Program-made: the position numbers and the translations under genes
The notes under the pieces: model-generated
Told to the model about the DNA's origin: nothing
What the model saw: the letters and a program-made list of their open reading frames with translations, nothing else
The model's database searches: none
Source: Aquamicrobium sp.
GTDB taxonomy: Bacteria; Pseudomonadota; Alphaproteobacteria; Rhizobiales; Rhizobiaceae
DNA: 64,000 nt
Reading direction: 5' to 3'
NCBI RefSeq assembly: GCF_023954335.1
Contig: NZ_JAMLIE010000003.1
Coordinates: 124,001 to 188,000, forward strand
Shown here: piece after piece, positions 34,614 to 43,749 of the stretch
Layout: every line of letters begins with the position of its first letter
Position numbering within the stretch: position 1 is the first letter of the stretch

Positions 34614-37600
34614 ATGCGTCTTTCTCTCCTTCGCACCGGCCTCGTCCTCTCCACCGCTCTCGCCCTTCCCCTCCTCATTGCCTCGCCCGGCGCCGCCCAG
34701 CCGGCGGACAGCGCCGCCGCCGTCGCCGAGATGGAGGCGCTCTTCCAGCAGGGTGACGCCGCCCGCATCGATGCTGAGCTCTTCCCGCGGATGCAGGAGC
34801 TGCTTGCGCTGCTCGATCCCGCCGATCCGGCGAAAGGAGACCTGCTGGTCGAGCGGCTGATGGACGTCAAGGGCATGCTCGGCGACGGGGCAGCGCAGGA
34901 CGAGCTCGCCGCGCTCTACGAGAAACGCGCCCGCGACGCGCATGGCGAGAACAGCGAGCCGCATCTGAAGGCGCGCATCCGCAGCGCCTTCAGCCTGATG
35001 CAGGCCGGACGCGGCGAGGAGGGCTATCCCCGGCTGCGCGAGGCGCTTCTCGCCAGCGCCCGCACGGACCATCACGTCTTCACCATCCGCCAGTACATGG
35101 AGGCGGCGAACCTCTTTCACGCCAACGGCATGAACGATCAGGCGACGCAGCTCTTCGCCGACGGCGCGCAGACGCAGGCCGCGCAGGCCGACATCAAGGA
35201 GCTGGCCGACTTCTACCTCGCCTATGCCCAGTTCCGCACGGCGGTGATCGACCCGCAGCAGCACTTCGTGCCGCTCTACACCACCGCCACCCATCTCTAC
35301 GCGCGCCATTACGGCAACGAATCGCGCGAGCTGATCCATGCCAACGACAAGCTGGCGACGGCGATGGGCGACATCGGCCAGTACGGCACCGCCGTCAGCC
35401 TGATGCAGAGCAATTACGATCTCGCGCTCGACGTTCTCGGCCCCGACGACACCATCACATGGCGTCTGGCCAACAACCTCGCCGACGTGCTGCGCGGCCT
35501 CGGCGCGCCGTCGCGCGCGCTGGAATACGACCGCGTGGTGCTGGAGAACCGCATCCGCCACTACGGGCAGAACCATTTCAACACGCTGGTCAGCGCCAAC
35601 AACAACGGCCAGAATTACCTCGACCTCGGCGACTGGGACAACGCGCGCAAGCTGTTCACGCTCTGCCGCGACATCGTCGTGGCCACGGCCGACGAGACCA
35701 ACCTGCCGGTCATGGAGGCGTGGCTGGACTACACCGACCTCGTCTCGGGCGTGAAGCCGATGGACGAGGCCGCCGTCGCGCGCATGGATGCGCTGATCAC
35801 GGATGCCGACTATCCGGCGATCCTCAGCCTCAAGGCGGCCAACCTGCTCGCCGATCACTTCGCGAAAGTCGGCGACGGCGAGCGGCGGATGAAGCATCTC
35901 GAGCAGGCCTACAATATCGCCGGCAGCGAGATGACCACCACCCATCCGCTGACCTTCGCCGGCCGCATCGCCATCGCCAACGCCAAGGCCGAGACGGACA
36001 CGAAGGCGGCCGCGGCGGAGTTCGCGGCGATCGACAGCGAAATGCTCGCCTGGGTCTACCTGCAGGTGTTCTATGCCGGCAACCGCGACGTCGCCGACAC
36101 CACCCGCGCGATGGCCGACGACATGCTCTACCATTACGGCCGACTCGCCGAGCTCGACGCGTCGGTGGTGCCCGCCTTCGCCGACGCGTCACGCCGCTGG
36201 CCCTCGCTCTCCACCGTCGATGCCGACAACCTCTTGAAGATCGAGCGGCTGATCGACGCCGACGACACCGAGAGCGCGGATCTCCTGCGGCAGGTCTCCC
36301 GCCAGTCGCGCATCGCGCGCGAGCTGTTCGCGTCGGGCGGCGAGCAGGACCTCGCCTTCACCTTCGTCGAGGCGCTTCGGGAACTGGAAGGCCGGCTGAA
36401 CAGCCGCGTCGTCGAGCGCTATGAACTGACGCCGGATAAGCTTTCCGCGCCGCTGCCGGCCGCCGCCGACCTGCTGGCGCCGGGCGAGGTGCTCGTCCAG
36501 TATTTCATCACCCGCCAGTGGCGCAGTGACCGCGAGACGGCAGACCCGCTGGCCGACACCCGCCTCTACGCCATCGTCTCGCGCGCCGGCGCGGCGCCCG
36601 TGCTGCGCCATCTCGGCGACCCGCGGCAGATCGTTGCCGGCGGCACGACGACCCAAATGGCGTCGCTGCGCTCCACCCGCTCCTCCGGCGAGCGCGGCGC
36701 CGTGCCGCTGACCATCGCCCGCAGCACCTTCTCCGACCTTCACGAGCGCCTGATCGCGCCTCTGGCGGCCGATCTCGAAGGAGCCGGGACCGTGTTCGTG
36801 ATCCCCGACGGGCAGCTCTTCGCGGTGCCGTTCTCGATGCTGTCCGACGCCGAGGGGCGGCTGCTGGAGGAGCGTTTCGAGATGCGCTTCCTGACGCGGC
36901 CGGAAGCCCTCTACCGGCCGTCTTCCGGCCAGACGCTGGCGGAGGGCGGCCGCGCCGTGCTCGCCGGCGGCATCGACTACAGCCGCGGCGACGAGCGCGG
37001 CGCGGAGCCGCTGCCCGGCACGCTGCGCGAGGTCGAGGCGATCGCCGGCATCCTGAAGAGCGACCGGCTTTCCATCGACACGCTGACGGCCGGCGAGGTC
37101 AGCGAGGCGGCGCTGCGCGAGCGGATGGAGGGCGCGACCATCGCGCATCTCGCCACCCACGGCGCCTATCGCAGCGCCCGGGCGGGCGGGGCCAGCGATG
37201 TCGACACGCTGTGGCAGAGCGAGGTGATCCTGTCGGGCTCAGGCGACCGGCACGCGATGGCGCGCGACGAGGCCGACGGGCGGCTCTACGCCTTCGAGCT
37301 GATGAGCTGGGACCTGAGGGCGCTGGAGCTGCTGGTCCTGTCGGCCTGCGAGACCGGGCGGGGCGAGGAAACCTTCGTCGGCGGCCTGCGCGGCCTGCCG
37401 ACGGCTATCGACATCGCCGGCGCACGGCGCTCTCTGCTGACGCTGTGGCCGGTGGCCGACGACGGCACCGCCGAGTTCATGGTGCGCTACTACGAATATC
37501 TGATCGAAGGGCGGACCTGGTCCGAGGCGCTGCGCCAGACGCGGCGCGACGCCATCGGCGGCGAGCTTCCCGCAGCAAGCAGCCCGCTGGTCTGGGGCGC

Positions 37601-37622
37601 CTTCGTCCTGTTCGAGAACTGA
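34614..37622 (+). CDS. Secreted CHAT-domain protein with TPR-like region
   Basis: This 1002-residue protein has an N-terminal signal peptide (SLLRTGLVLSTALALPLLIA). A long helical, TPR-like region follows (for example RYY-free repeats around DNLADVLRGLGAPSRALEYD). The C-terminal third is a CHAT domain, a caspase/separase relative, with catalytic His849 (HLATHGAY) and Cys912 (LVLSACETGRGE). It is likely an exported protease. The last residues LPAASSPLVWGAFVLF are typical of CHAT ends. It stands alone, with a 256-bp upstream region and a convergent regulator downstream. Targets are unknown. Confidence 0.88.
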   Translation: MRLSLLRTGLVLSTALALPLLIASPGAAQPADSAAAVAEMEALFQQGDAARIDAELFPRMQELLALLDPADPAKGDLLVERLMDVKGMLGDGAAQDELAALYEKRARDAHGENSEPHLKARIRSAFSLMQAGRGEEGYPRLREALLASARTDHHVFTIRQYMEAANLFHANGMNDQATQLFADGAQTQAAQADIKELADFYLAYAQFRTAVIDPQQHFVPLYTTATHLYARHYGNESRELIHANDKLATAMGDIGQYGTAVSLMQSNYDLALDVLGPDDTITWRLANNLADVLRGLGAPSRALEYDRVVLENRIRHYGQNHFNTLVSANNNGQNYLDLGDWDNARKLFTLCRDIVVATADETNLPVMEAWLDYTDLVSGVKPMDEAAVARMDALITDADYPAILSLKAANLLADHFAKVGDGERRMKHLEQAYNIAGSEMTTTHPLTFAGRIAIANAKAETDTKAAAAEFAAIDSEMLAWVYLQVFYAGNRDVADTTRAMADDMLYHYGRLAELDASVVPAFADASRRWPSLSTVDADNLLKIERLIDADDTESADLLRQVSRQSRIARELFASGGEQDLAFTFVEALRELEGRLNSRVVERYELTPDKLSAPLPAAADLLAPGEVLVQYFITRQWRSDRETADPLADTRLYAIVSRAGAAPVLRHLGDPRQIVAGGTTTQMASLRSTRSSGERGAVPLTIARSTFSDLHERLIAPLAADLEGAGTVFVIPDGQLFAVPFSMLSDAEGRLLEERFEMRFLTRPEALYRPSSGQTLAEGGRAVLAGGIDYSRGDERGAEPLPGTLREVEAIAGILKSDRLSIDTLTAGEVSEAALRERMEGATIAHLATHGAYRSARAGGASDVDTLWQSEVILSGSGDRHAMARDEADGRLYAFELMSWDLRALELLVLSACETGRGEETFVGGLRGLPTAIDIAGARRSLLTLWPVADDGTAEFMVRYYEYLIEGRTWSEALRQTRRDAIGGELPAASSPLVWGAFVLFEN

Positions 37623-37647
37623 CCGCCGCCGCGCCGGGCGGCGCGGA

Positions 37648-38742
37648 TCAGTGCGTCGACTTCTCCGCCGAACATTTGCGCACGTCCCGCGGCGTTTCGA
37701 AGAACAGCGCGCGGAACTCGCGGGAAAAATGCGACGCATCGGCAAAGCCGCAATTGAAGGCGATCTGCATCACGGAATAGGATGAGTTGAGCAGCAGCCA
37801 GCGCGCGTAGCGCAGGCGCAGATGCAAGAGGAAGGTCTTGGTGCTGAGCCCCGTCGCCTTGCGGAACAGGCGCCCGAGCTGCCGGTCGCTGACGCCGACA
37901 TAGCGGGCCAGCGCGTCGATCGACGGCGGCGAGTCGAGGCGCTGCTCCATCAGATGCACGGCCTGGCGCACGCGCACGTCGTCGGTCTCCAGGAGCTCCG
38001 AGAAGAAATGCGGCTGCGGCAGCCGGGCCGGGCGCATCTGCTGCAGGAGCATGTGGCGCACGACCTGGCGCGCCCGGTGCTCGCCGCAGTGGCGCGAGAT
38101 CAGGTAGGTGCCGAGGTCGATGGCCGCGGTCGAGCCGGCGCAGGTGATGAGGTCGCCCTCGTCGATGAAGAGATGGTCGGTGCGGGTGCGGACCGCGGGG
38201 AACTTCGCCCGGAACGCATCGAAGCTGTTCCAGTTGATGCAGACGGTACGCGCGCCGATCAACCCGGCCCGCGCGATCGTGAACGTGCCGTTGCACACCC
38301 CGATCAGGCAGACATTGGCGGCGCGGGCGGCGCGCAGATAATCGAGCAGGGCCGGCGACTGCGTTCTGGTGCTGAGGTTCCCGTTGCCGCCGCACACGGC
38401 GATGTAGTCGAAGCCGTGCGGGTCCTTCAGATCGTCGGGGTCGCCGATGACCGCTCCGCAGCTGGCGCGGCAAGGCAGGCCCTTCTCGGTCATGATCGAC
38501 CATGAGGCATAGATCTGCCGGCTGCGGCCGCCGTCGTCGGCCGCGAGGCGCAAGGCCTCGACGAAACCGGCGAAGCCCGCCAGCGTGAACTGGTCGAGGA
38601 GGATGAATCCGACACGCAGCTTCCTTGCCCCGACAGCCTGCTCGCCAATCCCGTCGGCCCGGACCGGGCCTTCCTCCGAGCTTCGATGCAGGGTGCCGGA
38701 CAGATCGCGATCGCCTGGGTCGGACGGGCGGATGCTTGTCAT
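37648..38742 (-). CDS. GlxA-type AraC regulator (DJ-1/PfpI domain plus AraC HTH)
   Basis: This 364-residue regulator has a DJ-1/PfpI-like sensor (about 40-215) with the nucleophile-elbow Cys in IGVCNGTFTIA, and a C-terminal AraC domain (SIDALARYVGVSDRQLGRLF, MQIAFNCGFADASHFSREF). Relatives such as GbdR and CdhR control glycine betaine, carnitine and amino-acid catabolism. It diverges from the ABC importer at 38951 with 208 bp between starts, and very likely activates that operon. The signal molecule is unknown. Confidence 0.9.
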   Translation of the reverse strand: MTSIRPSDPGDRDLSGTLHRSSEEGPVRADGIGEQAVGARKLRVGFILLDQFTLAGFAGFVEALRLAADDGGRSRQIYASWSIMTEKGLPCRASCGAVIGDPDDLKDPHGFDYIAVCGGNGNLSTRTQSPALLDYLRAARAANVCLIGVCNGTFTIARAGLIGARTVCINWNSFDAFRAKFPAVRTRTDHLFIDEGDLITCAGSTAAIDLGTYLISRHCGEHRARQVVRHMLLQQMRPARLPQPHFFSELLETDDVRVRQAVHLMEQRLDSPPSIDALARYVGVSDRQLGRLFRKATGLSTKTFLLHLRLRYARWLLLNSSYSVMQIAFNCGFADASHFSREFRALFFETPRDVRKCSAEKSTH

Positions 38743-38845
38743 CGCCGGATGTTATCAAAGGCTGGAAGGGCGTCAACAACCGGCTTCACGCGGCAAAGAC
38801 GACGGGGATCGCGAGCCGGCGCGCCTGCCCGCCATGTCGGAAATA

Positions 38846-38875
38846 TCATAGTTTCTGGCCGTCTGTTTCCTATGA
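38846..38875. promoter_or_regulatory. Short inverted repeat in the GlxA-regulator/ABC divergent region
   Basis: tcatag (38846-38851) and ctatga (38870-38875) flank 18 bases in the least GC-rich part of the region. GTTTC/GTTTCC words lie between them. It is a plausible but weak AraC-type site. Confidence 0.25.
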
Positions 38876-38950
38876 GGCCGCAAGGCCGCTTCGTAAATTC
38901 GCCGGGCAATAGTCCGGGAACACGTGCCAGACATGGCAAAGGAGAACAAA

Positions 38951-39985
38951 ATGAGCAGATTCTTGCGGAATTCGACGGCCCTTGCGATCGTCGCGGGCGC
39001 CCTGTCGGCGACGCCGGCGGCAGCGGAGAAATCGGTCACGATCGGCCTGTTCGGCGGCAATTGGGGCGACGCCTTCACCGCCTGCATCATCGAGCCGTTC
39101 ACCGCGGCGACCGGCATCACGGTCGTCCCCGAGATCGGCACCTCGACGGTCAACCTGTCGAAGGTCCAGCAGCAGGCCGGCGCGCAGGTGATCGATGCGT
39201 TCTGGATGGACGGCGGCGTCAGCGAGGTCGGCATGGCGGCCGGCGTGCTCGACCATCTCGACCCGGCGGCCATCCCCAACATCGCCAATCTCGTGCCGCA
39301 GGCCCTTTACAGCCACGAGGGCGAGAACCTCGCCGTCAGCACCGGCTACTACGCCTTCGGCATCGCCTACAACAGCGACGAGGTGAAGACGCCGCCGACC
39401 TCTTGGGCCGATCTGTGGAGCGCCGATTTCGCCAACGCGGTCACCTTCCCCGCGCCCGCGAACGCGCTCGGCATCCCCACCGTGTTCTTCCTCAGCCAGG
39501 TGATGAACGGCGGCGATTTCGACGCCACCTTCAAGCAGCTCGGCGAGCTGAAGGCGGCGTTGTTCTACGACAGCTCGGGCGCCGCGGCCAATGCCTTCCA
39601 GACAGGCGAAGCGGTGATCGGCGCCTTCAACAGCGCCCCGGCATGGGGGCTGAACGACCAGGGCCTGCCGCTCCAGTTCGTGGTGCCAAAGGAAGGCGCC
39701 TGGGGCGGCGACGTGCGCCTGCATCTCGTCAAGGGCGCGCCCAACAAGGAAGCGGCCGAACAGTTCATCGACTTCGCCCTCACCCCCGAGGCCTCCGCCT
39801 GCCTCGCGGCCAAACTCTATCTCGGCCCGTCGGTGAAGGGCGCCGAGGTGCCGGCCGAGGTCGCCGCCAAGCTGCCCTGGGCCGAGGGCGGCTCGGTCGA
39901 CGACCTGACGATGCTGGACTGGTGGGAGATCAACAAGCAGCGCGCCGATCTCGTCGACCGGTGGAACCGGGAAGTCGGGAACTAG
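38951..39985 (+). CDS. ABC transporter substrate-binding protein, polyamine/iron-type (PotD/AfuA-like)
   Basis: This 344-residue periplasmic protein has a signal peptide (TALAIVAGALSATPAAA). The fold signature is that of the PotD/AfuA cluster (GLFGGNWGDAFTACI, VIDAFWMDG, TGYYAFGIAYNSDEV, AAEQFIDFALTPEASACLA). AAGGAG lies seven bases before the ATG at 38951. It captures substrate for the PotABC-like importer that follows. Being next to a proline-racemase-fold enzyme, the ligand may be a cyclic amino acid or a betaine rather than a polyamine. That is inference. Confidence 0.87.
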   Translation: MSRFLRNSTALAIVAGALSATPAAAEKSVTIGLFGGNWGDAFTACIIEPFTAATGITVVPEIGTSTVNLSKVQQQAGAQVIDAFWMDGGVSEVGMAAGVLDHLDPAAIPNIANLVPQALYSHEGENLAVSTGYYAFGIAYNSDEVKTPPTSWADLWSADFANAVTFPAPANALGIPTVFFLSQVMNGGDFDATFKQLGELKAALFYDSSGAAANAFQTGEAVIGAFNSAPAWGLNDQGLPLQFVVPKEGAWGGDVRLHLVKGAPNKEAAEQFIDFALTPEASACLAAKLYLGPSVKGAEVPAEVAAKLPWAEGGSVDDLTMLDWWEINKQRADLVDRWNREVGN

Positions 39986-40020
39986 CCGTTCCGGCAGGCC
40001 CAAGCCAGCGAGTGGAATTC

Positions 40021-41073
40021 ATGGTCGATACTCTTCTGTCGGTTCGAAACGTCCATAAGAAATTCGGCCAGCACGCGGCGCTGGCGGATATCGCCCTTGA
40101 CGTCAGGCACGGCGAGTTCATCGCGATGCTCGGCCCGAGCGGTTGCGGCAAGACGACGCTTCTGCGCTCGATCGCCGGTTTCCTGACGCCCGACAGCGGC
40201 AGCATCGTCATAGCCGGGGAGGACGTCACGCGGCGTCCTCCCAATCGCCGTCCGCTCAACACCGTGTTCCAGAACTACGCGCTGTTCCCGCACATGCGCA
40301 TCATCGACAACGTCGCCTACGGGCCGCGCCGCAAGGGCGAATCCCGGGCAAGGGCGCGCGCGCTGGCGCAGGAGGCCCTCGACCTCGTCGGCCTCGCCAC
40401 GTTCGGCGAACGCTACCCGCAGGAGCTGTCCGGCGGCCAGCAGCAGCGCGTCGCCCTCGCCCGCGCGCTGGTCAACAAGCCGAAGCTGCTCCTGCTCGAC
40501 GAGCCGCTGAGCGCGCTCGACCTCAAGCTGCGCAAGCAGATGCAGATCGAGCTCAAGCACCTTCAGGAAAAGCTCGGCATCGCCTTCGTCTTCGTCACCC
40601 ACGACCAGGAGGAGGCACTGACCATGGCCGACCGGATCGTGGTGATGAATGCCGGCCGGATCGAGCAGATCGGCACCGGCGACGAGATCTACCGCCGGCC
40701 CGCCTCCCGCTTCGTCGCCGACTTCATCGGCGAGGCCAATTTCCTCGCCTGCGAGTGGACCGCCGACGGGCGGCTGAAGCCCGCCGTCGGCTCGCAGGCG
40801 CTGGAGGCGCAAGCGTGCGACCGCGCCCGGCGGCAGGTCGCGATGCTGCGCCCGGAGCAGATCCGCCTGCTCGACGCGCCGCTGCCCGGGCTGTCGACGG
40901 CGCGATTCCGGGTCGAGGACGTCATCGACATCGGCGCCCACACCACGGTGATCGTCAGCGGCAGCGACGCGCGGCTCACGATCCGCCTGCCCGGCGGCGC
41001 GCCCAAGCCCGTCCGGGGCGGCGACGTGCTGATCGGCTTCGACCCCGCCGACATCCGCGTCCTCGAGGAGTAG
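40021..41073 (+). CDS. ABC transporter ATP-binding protein, PotA-like
   Basis: This 350-residue ATPase has Walker A GPSGCGKTT at 38-46, signature LSGGQQQRV, Walker B LLLLDEP and switch FVTHDQEEAL. A C-terminal TOBE regulatory domain (about 265-350; VAMLRPEQIRLL, GGDVLIGFDPADIRVLEE) follows. It energises the importer formed by the next two genes. Confidence 0.92.
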   Translation: MVDTLLSVRNVHKKFGQHAALADIALDVRHGEFIAMLGPSGCGKTTLLRSIAGFLTPDSGSIVIAGEDVTRRPPNRRPLNTVFQNYALFPHMRIIDNVAYGPRRKGESRARARALAQEALDLVGLATFGERYPQELSGGQQQRVALARALVNKPKLLLLDEPLSALDLKLRKQMQIELKHLQEKLGIAFVFVTHDQEEALTMADRIVVMNAGRIEQIGTGDEIYRRPASRFVADFIGEANFLACEWTADGRLKPAVGSQALEAQACDRARRQVAMLRPEQIRLLDAPLPGLSTARFRVEDVIDIGAHTTVIVSGSDARLTIRLPGGAPKPVRGGDVLIGFDPADIRVLEE

Positions 41074-41080
41074 GCGCGCG

Positions 41081-41917
41081 ATGGCTGCGACCCGACTGTC
41101 CCTCTTCCTCCTGCTGTTCGCGCCGCTGGCCTTCTTCGCGGCCTTCTTCCTCGCGCCGATGGGCGTGGTGCTCATCTCCAGCCTGACCAGCGCGCAGGAG
41201 ACCGTGACCTTCGCCAACTACGCCCGCATCCTGTTCGACCAGTATCACTGGGACGTGCTGTGGCGCACGGCGCGGATCTCGCTGCTCACCACCGTCATCT
41301 GCATGATCGTCGGCTATCCGCTGGCCTATTTCCTCGTCCACGGCGTTTCCAGCCGCACGCTGCGGCGCACCTTCATCGTCCTTCTGGTGCTTCCGTTGTT
41401 CACCAGCAACATCGTGCGCTCGTTCGGCTGGATGGTGCTGCTCGGCCGGCGGGGCCTCGTCAATGAAAGCCTGACCGGGCTCGGGCTGATCGATTCGCCG
41501 TTCCGGTTCCTCGGCACCGAGGCGGGCGTGATCATCGGCCTCGTCTACATCAACATGCCGTTCATCGTCATCGCCGTCGGCAACGCGCTGGCCAAGATCG
41601 ACCGGTCCTACACCGACGCCTCTTCCGATCTCGGCGCGAGCCGGTTCACCAGCTTCTGGACCATCACCTTCCCGCTCTCGCTGCCGGGTCTGACGGCGGG
41701 CGCGCTGCTGGTCTTCGCGCTGTCGGTCGGCGCCTATGTCACGCCCGCGGTGCTCGGCGGGGGCCAGGTCACGATGTTCTCGATGCTGATCTTCCAGCAA
41801 TACACCTCCGTCTTCGATTTCAACTATGGCGGCGCGCTCAGCATCACGCTGCTGCTGCTGACGCTGGCGATGGTCTCGCTGTCCGGCATCGTCGGCAAGC
41901 CGCGGGGAGGCCGGTGA
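41081..41917 (+). CDS. ABC transporter permease, PotB-like
   Basis: This 278-residue inner-membrane permease has six or so helices (FLLLFAPLAFFAAFFLAPMG first) and the EAA loop DASSDLGASRFTSFWTITFP. It is the first channel subunit of the importer. Its stop overlaps the next start by one base. Confidence 0.9.
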   Translation: MAATRLSLFLLLFAPLAFFAAFFLAPMGVVLISSLTSAQETVTFANYARILFDQYHWDVLWRTARISLLTTVICMIVGYPLAYFLVHGVSSRTLRRTFIVLLVLPLFTSNIVRSFGWMVLLGRRGLVNESLTGLGLIDSPFRFLGTEAGVIIGLVYINMPFIVIAVGNALAKIDRSYTDASSDLGASRFTSFWTITFPLSLPGLTAGALLVFALSVGAYVTPAVLGGGQVTMFSMLIFQQYTSVFDFNYGGALSITLLLLTLAMVSLSGIVGKPRGGR

Positions 41918-42702
41918 TGGCGCGCTTCATCCTCGCCGCGTTCTCGATGCTGGTGCTGGTCTACCTGCTGGTGCCGCTCGTCATCATCGTCGGCGCGTCG
42001 CTGACGACCTCCGAGTTCCTCACCTTCCCGCCGCAGGGCCTGACCCTGAAATGGTACGAGCGCGTGCTGGCGGACCGCAGCTACATGGCGGCCTTCTCGA
42101 TCAGCACCTGGCTCGCCCTTTCGGCCACGGTCATCGCCCTCCTGCTCGCCGTGCCGGCGACGCTGGCCATCGCCCGGTTTTCGTTCCGGGGCAAGGGCGC
42201 GGTCGAGGCCGTGCTGATGTCGCCGCTGATGATGCCCTATCTGGTACTGGGCGCCGCCCTCCTCCAGTACGGCAGCGCCATCGGCCTCGTGCGCAGCTTC
42301 CCGGCGCTGATGGTCGGGCATGTGGTCATCATCGTCCCGTTCATCGTCCGCTCGGTGCTGCCGCAGTTCTCCGCCGACCAGAAGGCGCTGGAGGAAGCCT
42401 CGCGCGACCTCGGCGCCGGGCCGTTCGCCACCTTCTTCCTCGTCACCCTGCCGCAGATACGCGGCGGCGCGATCAGCGGCGCAATCCTCGCCTTCATCAC
42501 CTCGTGGATCAATGTCGAATTGAGCATCTTCAACGTCACCCCGGCGCTGACGACCATCCCCGTGAAGCTGTTCAACTACATCCAGTACACGGTCGACCCG
42601 ACCATCGCGGCCGTCTCGGCGATCACCATCCTCGTCGCCGCGATCCTCCTCATCATCATCGATGCCGTCTTCGGGCTCGACGTGATCCAGACCAAGAAAT
42701 AG
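41917..42702 (+). CDS. ABC transporter permease, PotC-like
   Basis: This 261-residue inner-membrane permease has the EAA loop EASRDLGAGPFATFFLVTLPQ. The ATG at 41917 has GGGGAGG six bases upstream and overlaps the previous stop; a GTG one codon earlier is less likely. It pairs with the PotB-like subunit. The racemase-fold enzyme gene follows 19 bp later. Confidence 0.9.
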   Translation: MARFILAAFSMLVLVYLLVPLVIIVGASLTTSEFLTFPPQGLTLKWYERVLADRSYMAAFSISTWLALSATVIALLLAVPATLAIARFSFRGKGAVEAVLMSPLMMPYLVLGAALLQYGSAIGLVRSFPALMVGHVVIIVPFIVRSVLPQFSADQKALEEASRDLGAGPFATFFLVTLPQIRGGAISGAILAFITSWINVELSIFNVTPALTTIPVKLFNYIQYTVDPTIAAVSAITILVAAILLIIIDAVFGLDVIQTKK

Positions 42703-42721
42703 ACCTTCGTGGAGACAAAGA

Positions 42722-43735
42722 ATGCGCATTGAGGATACCTATGACGTGCTCTACACCCATACGGAGGGCGAGCCGCTGTGCATCGTCCACAGCGGGATCC
42801 CCTATCCCGCCGGCACGTCGATCCTTGAAAAGAAGCAGTTCCTAGAAACCCATTACGACTGGCTGCGCCTTGCGCTGATGCGCGAGCCGCGCGGGCACAA
42901 GGACATGGTCGGCGTGTTCCTGACGCCGCCCTCCTCCCCGGAGTTCGACGCCGGCCTGATCTACATGGACGCCACCCAGTACCAGTACATGTGCGGCCAT
43001 GGCACCATCGCGGTCGGCATGGCGATGGTGGCGCGCGGCATGGTGCGGCGGGGCGATGGCCCGCTGACCACGATCCGGTTCGAGACGCTGGCCGGCCGCG
43101 TCACCGCCGAGGTCGCGTCGCAGGACGGGCAGGTGCTGTGGACCCGCTTCGAGAACGTGCCCTCCTATGTCGCCGCGCGCGACATCGAGGTCGAGGTTCC
43201 CGACCTCGGGAGGCTCAACGTCGACGTGGTGTGGGGCGGCAACTATTTCGGCGTGGTCGACCTGCGCGGCACCAATCTGCGGATCGCGCCCGAGAACGGC
43301 AAGGTTCTGTCGCATTACGGCCTGCTGGTGCGCGAGCAGCTCCAGAAGAAGGTCCAGCCCCGGCACCCGCTGGAGGCGCATGTGCGCGACGTCGGCTTCG
43401 TCACCTTCTGGCACGAGCCGGACAGGGAAGGCGCGTTCTACAAGAACGTCCACGTGTTCGGCGAGGGCCAGCTCGACCGCGCCCCCGGCGGCACGGCGAT
43501 GAGCGGCATGTTGGCGCTTTTCGAGGCACGCGGCGAGCTCGGCCTCAACCAGCCGATCCAGGCCGAGGGGCTTCTCGGCAGCGGCACCTACGAGGGCGAG
43601 CTGCTCGGCCATGTCGACCTAAACGGCGTGCGCGCCCTGCGGCCCACGGTCAAGGGCAAGGCCGGCCTTCTCGGCGGCGCCCGCTGGACGTTCAACCGCG
43701 CCGACCCGCTCGACGGCGGCTTCGTCGTCGCCTAG
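42722..43735 (+). CDS. Proline-racemase-family enzyme lacking the second catalytic Cys
   Basis: This 337-residue enzyme has the family's first catalytic site intact (MCGHGTIAVG, Cys91). At the second site the usual DRSPCGT reads DRAPGGT, so the second catalytic Cys is Gly256. Two-Cys members racemise proline or epimerise 4-hydroxyproline; members with Thr here dehydrate trans-3-hydroxyproline. Gly rules out a normal two-base racemase and suggests a dehydratase or a new reaction. It ends the ABC importer operon and probably acts on the imported compound. Confidence 0.85.
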   Translation: MRIEDTYDVLYTHTEGEPLCIVHSGIPYPAGTSILEKKQFLETHYDWLRLALMREPRGHKDMVGVFLTPPSSPEFDAGLIYMDATQYQYMCGHGTIAVGMAMVARGMVRRGDGPLTTIRFETLAGRVTAEVASQDGQVLWTRFENVPSYVAARDIEVEVPDLGRLNVDVVWGGNYFGVVDLRGTNLRIAPENGKVLSHYGLLVREQLQKKVQPRHPLEAHVRDVGFVTFWHEPDREGAFYKNVHVFGEGQLDRAPGGTAMSGMLALFEARGELGLNQPIQAEGLLGSGTYEGELLGHVDLNGVRALRPTVKGKAGLLGGARWTFNRADPLDGGFVVA

Positions 43736-43749
43736 CCCTCCAGCCCTCG

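Noticed and set aside
18728..37622. CRISPR-linked caspase (Craspase-like) system
   Set aside because: Both caspase-fold proteins carry signal peptides, and there is no CRISPR array, Cas gene or gRAMP-like gene in the window.
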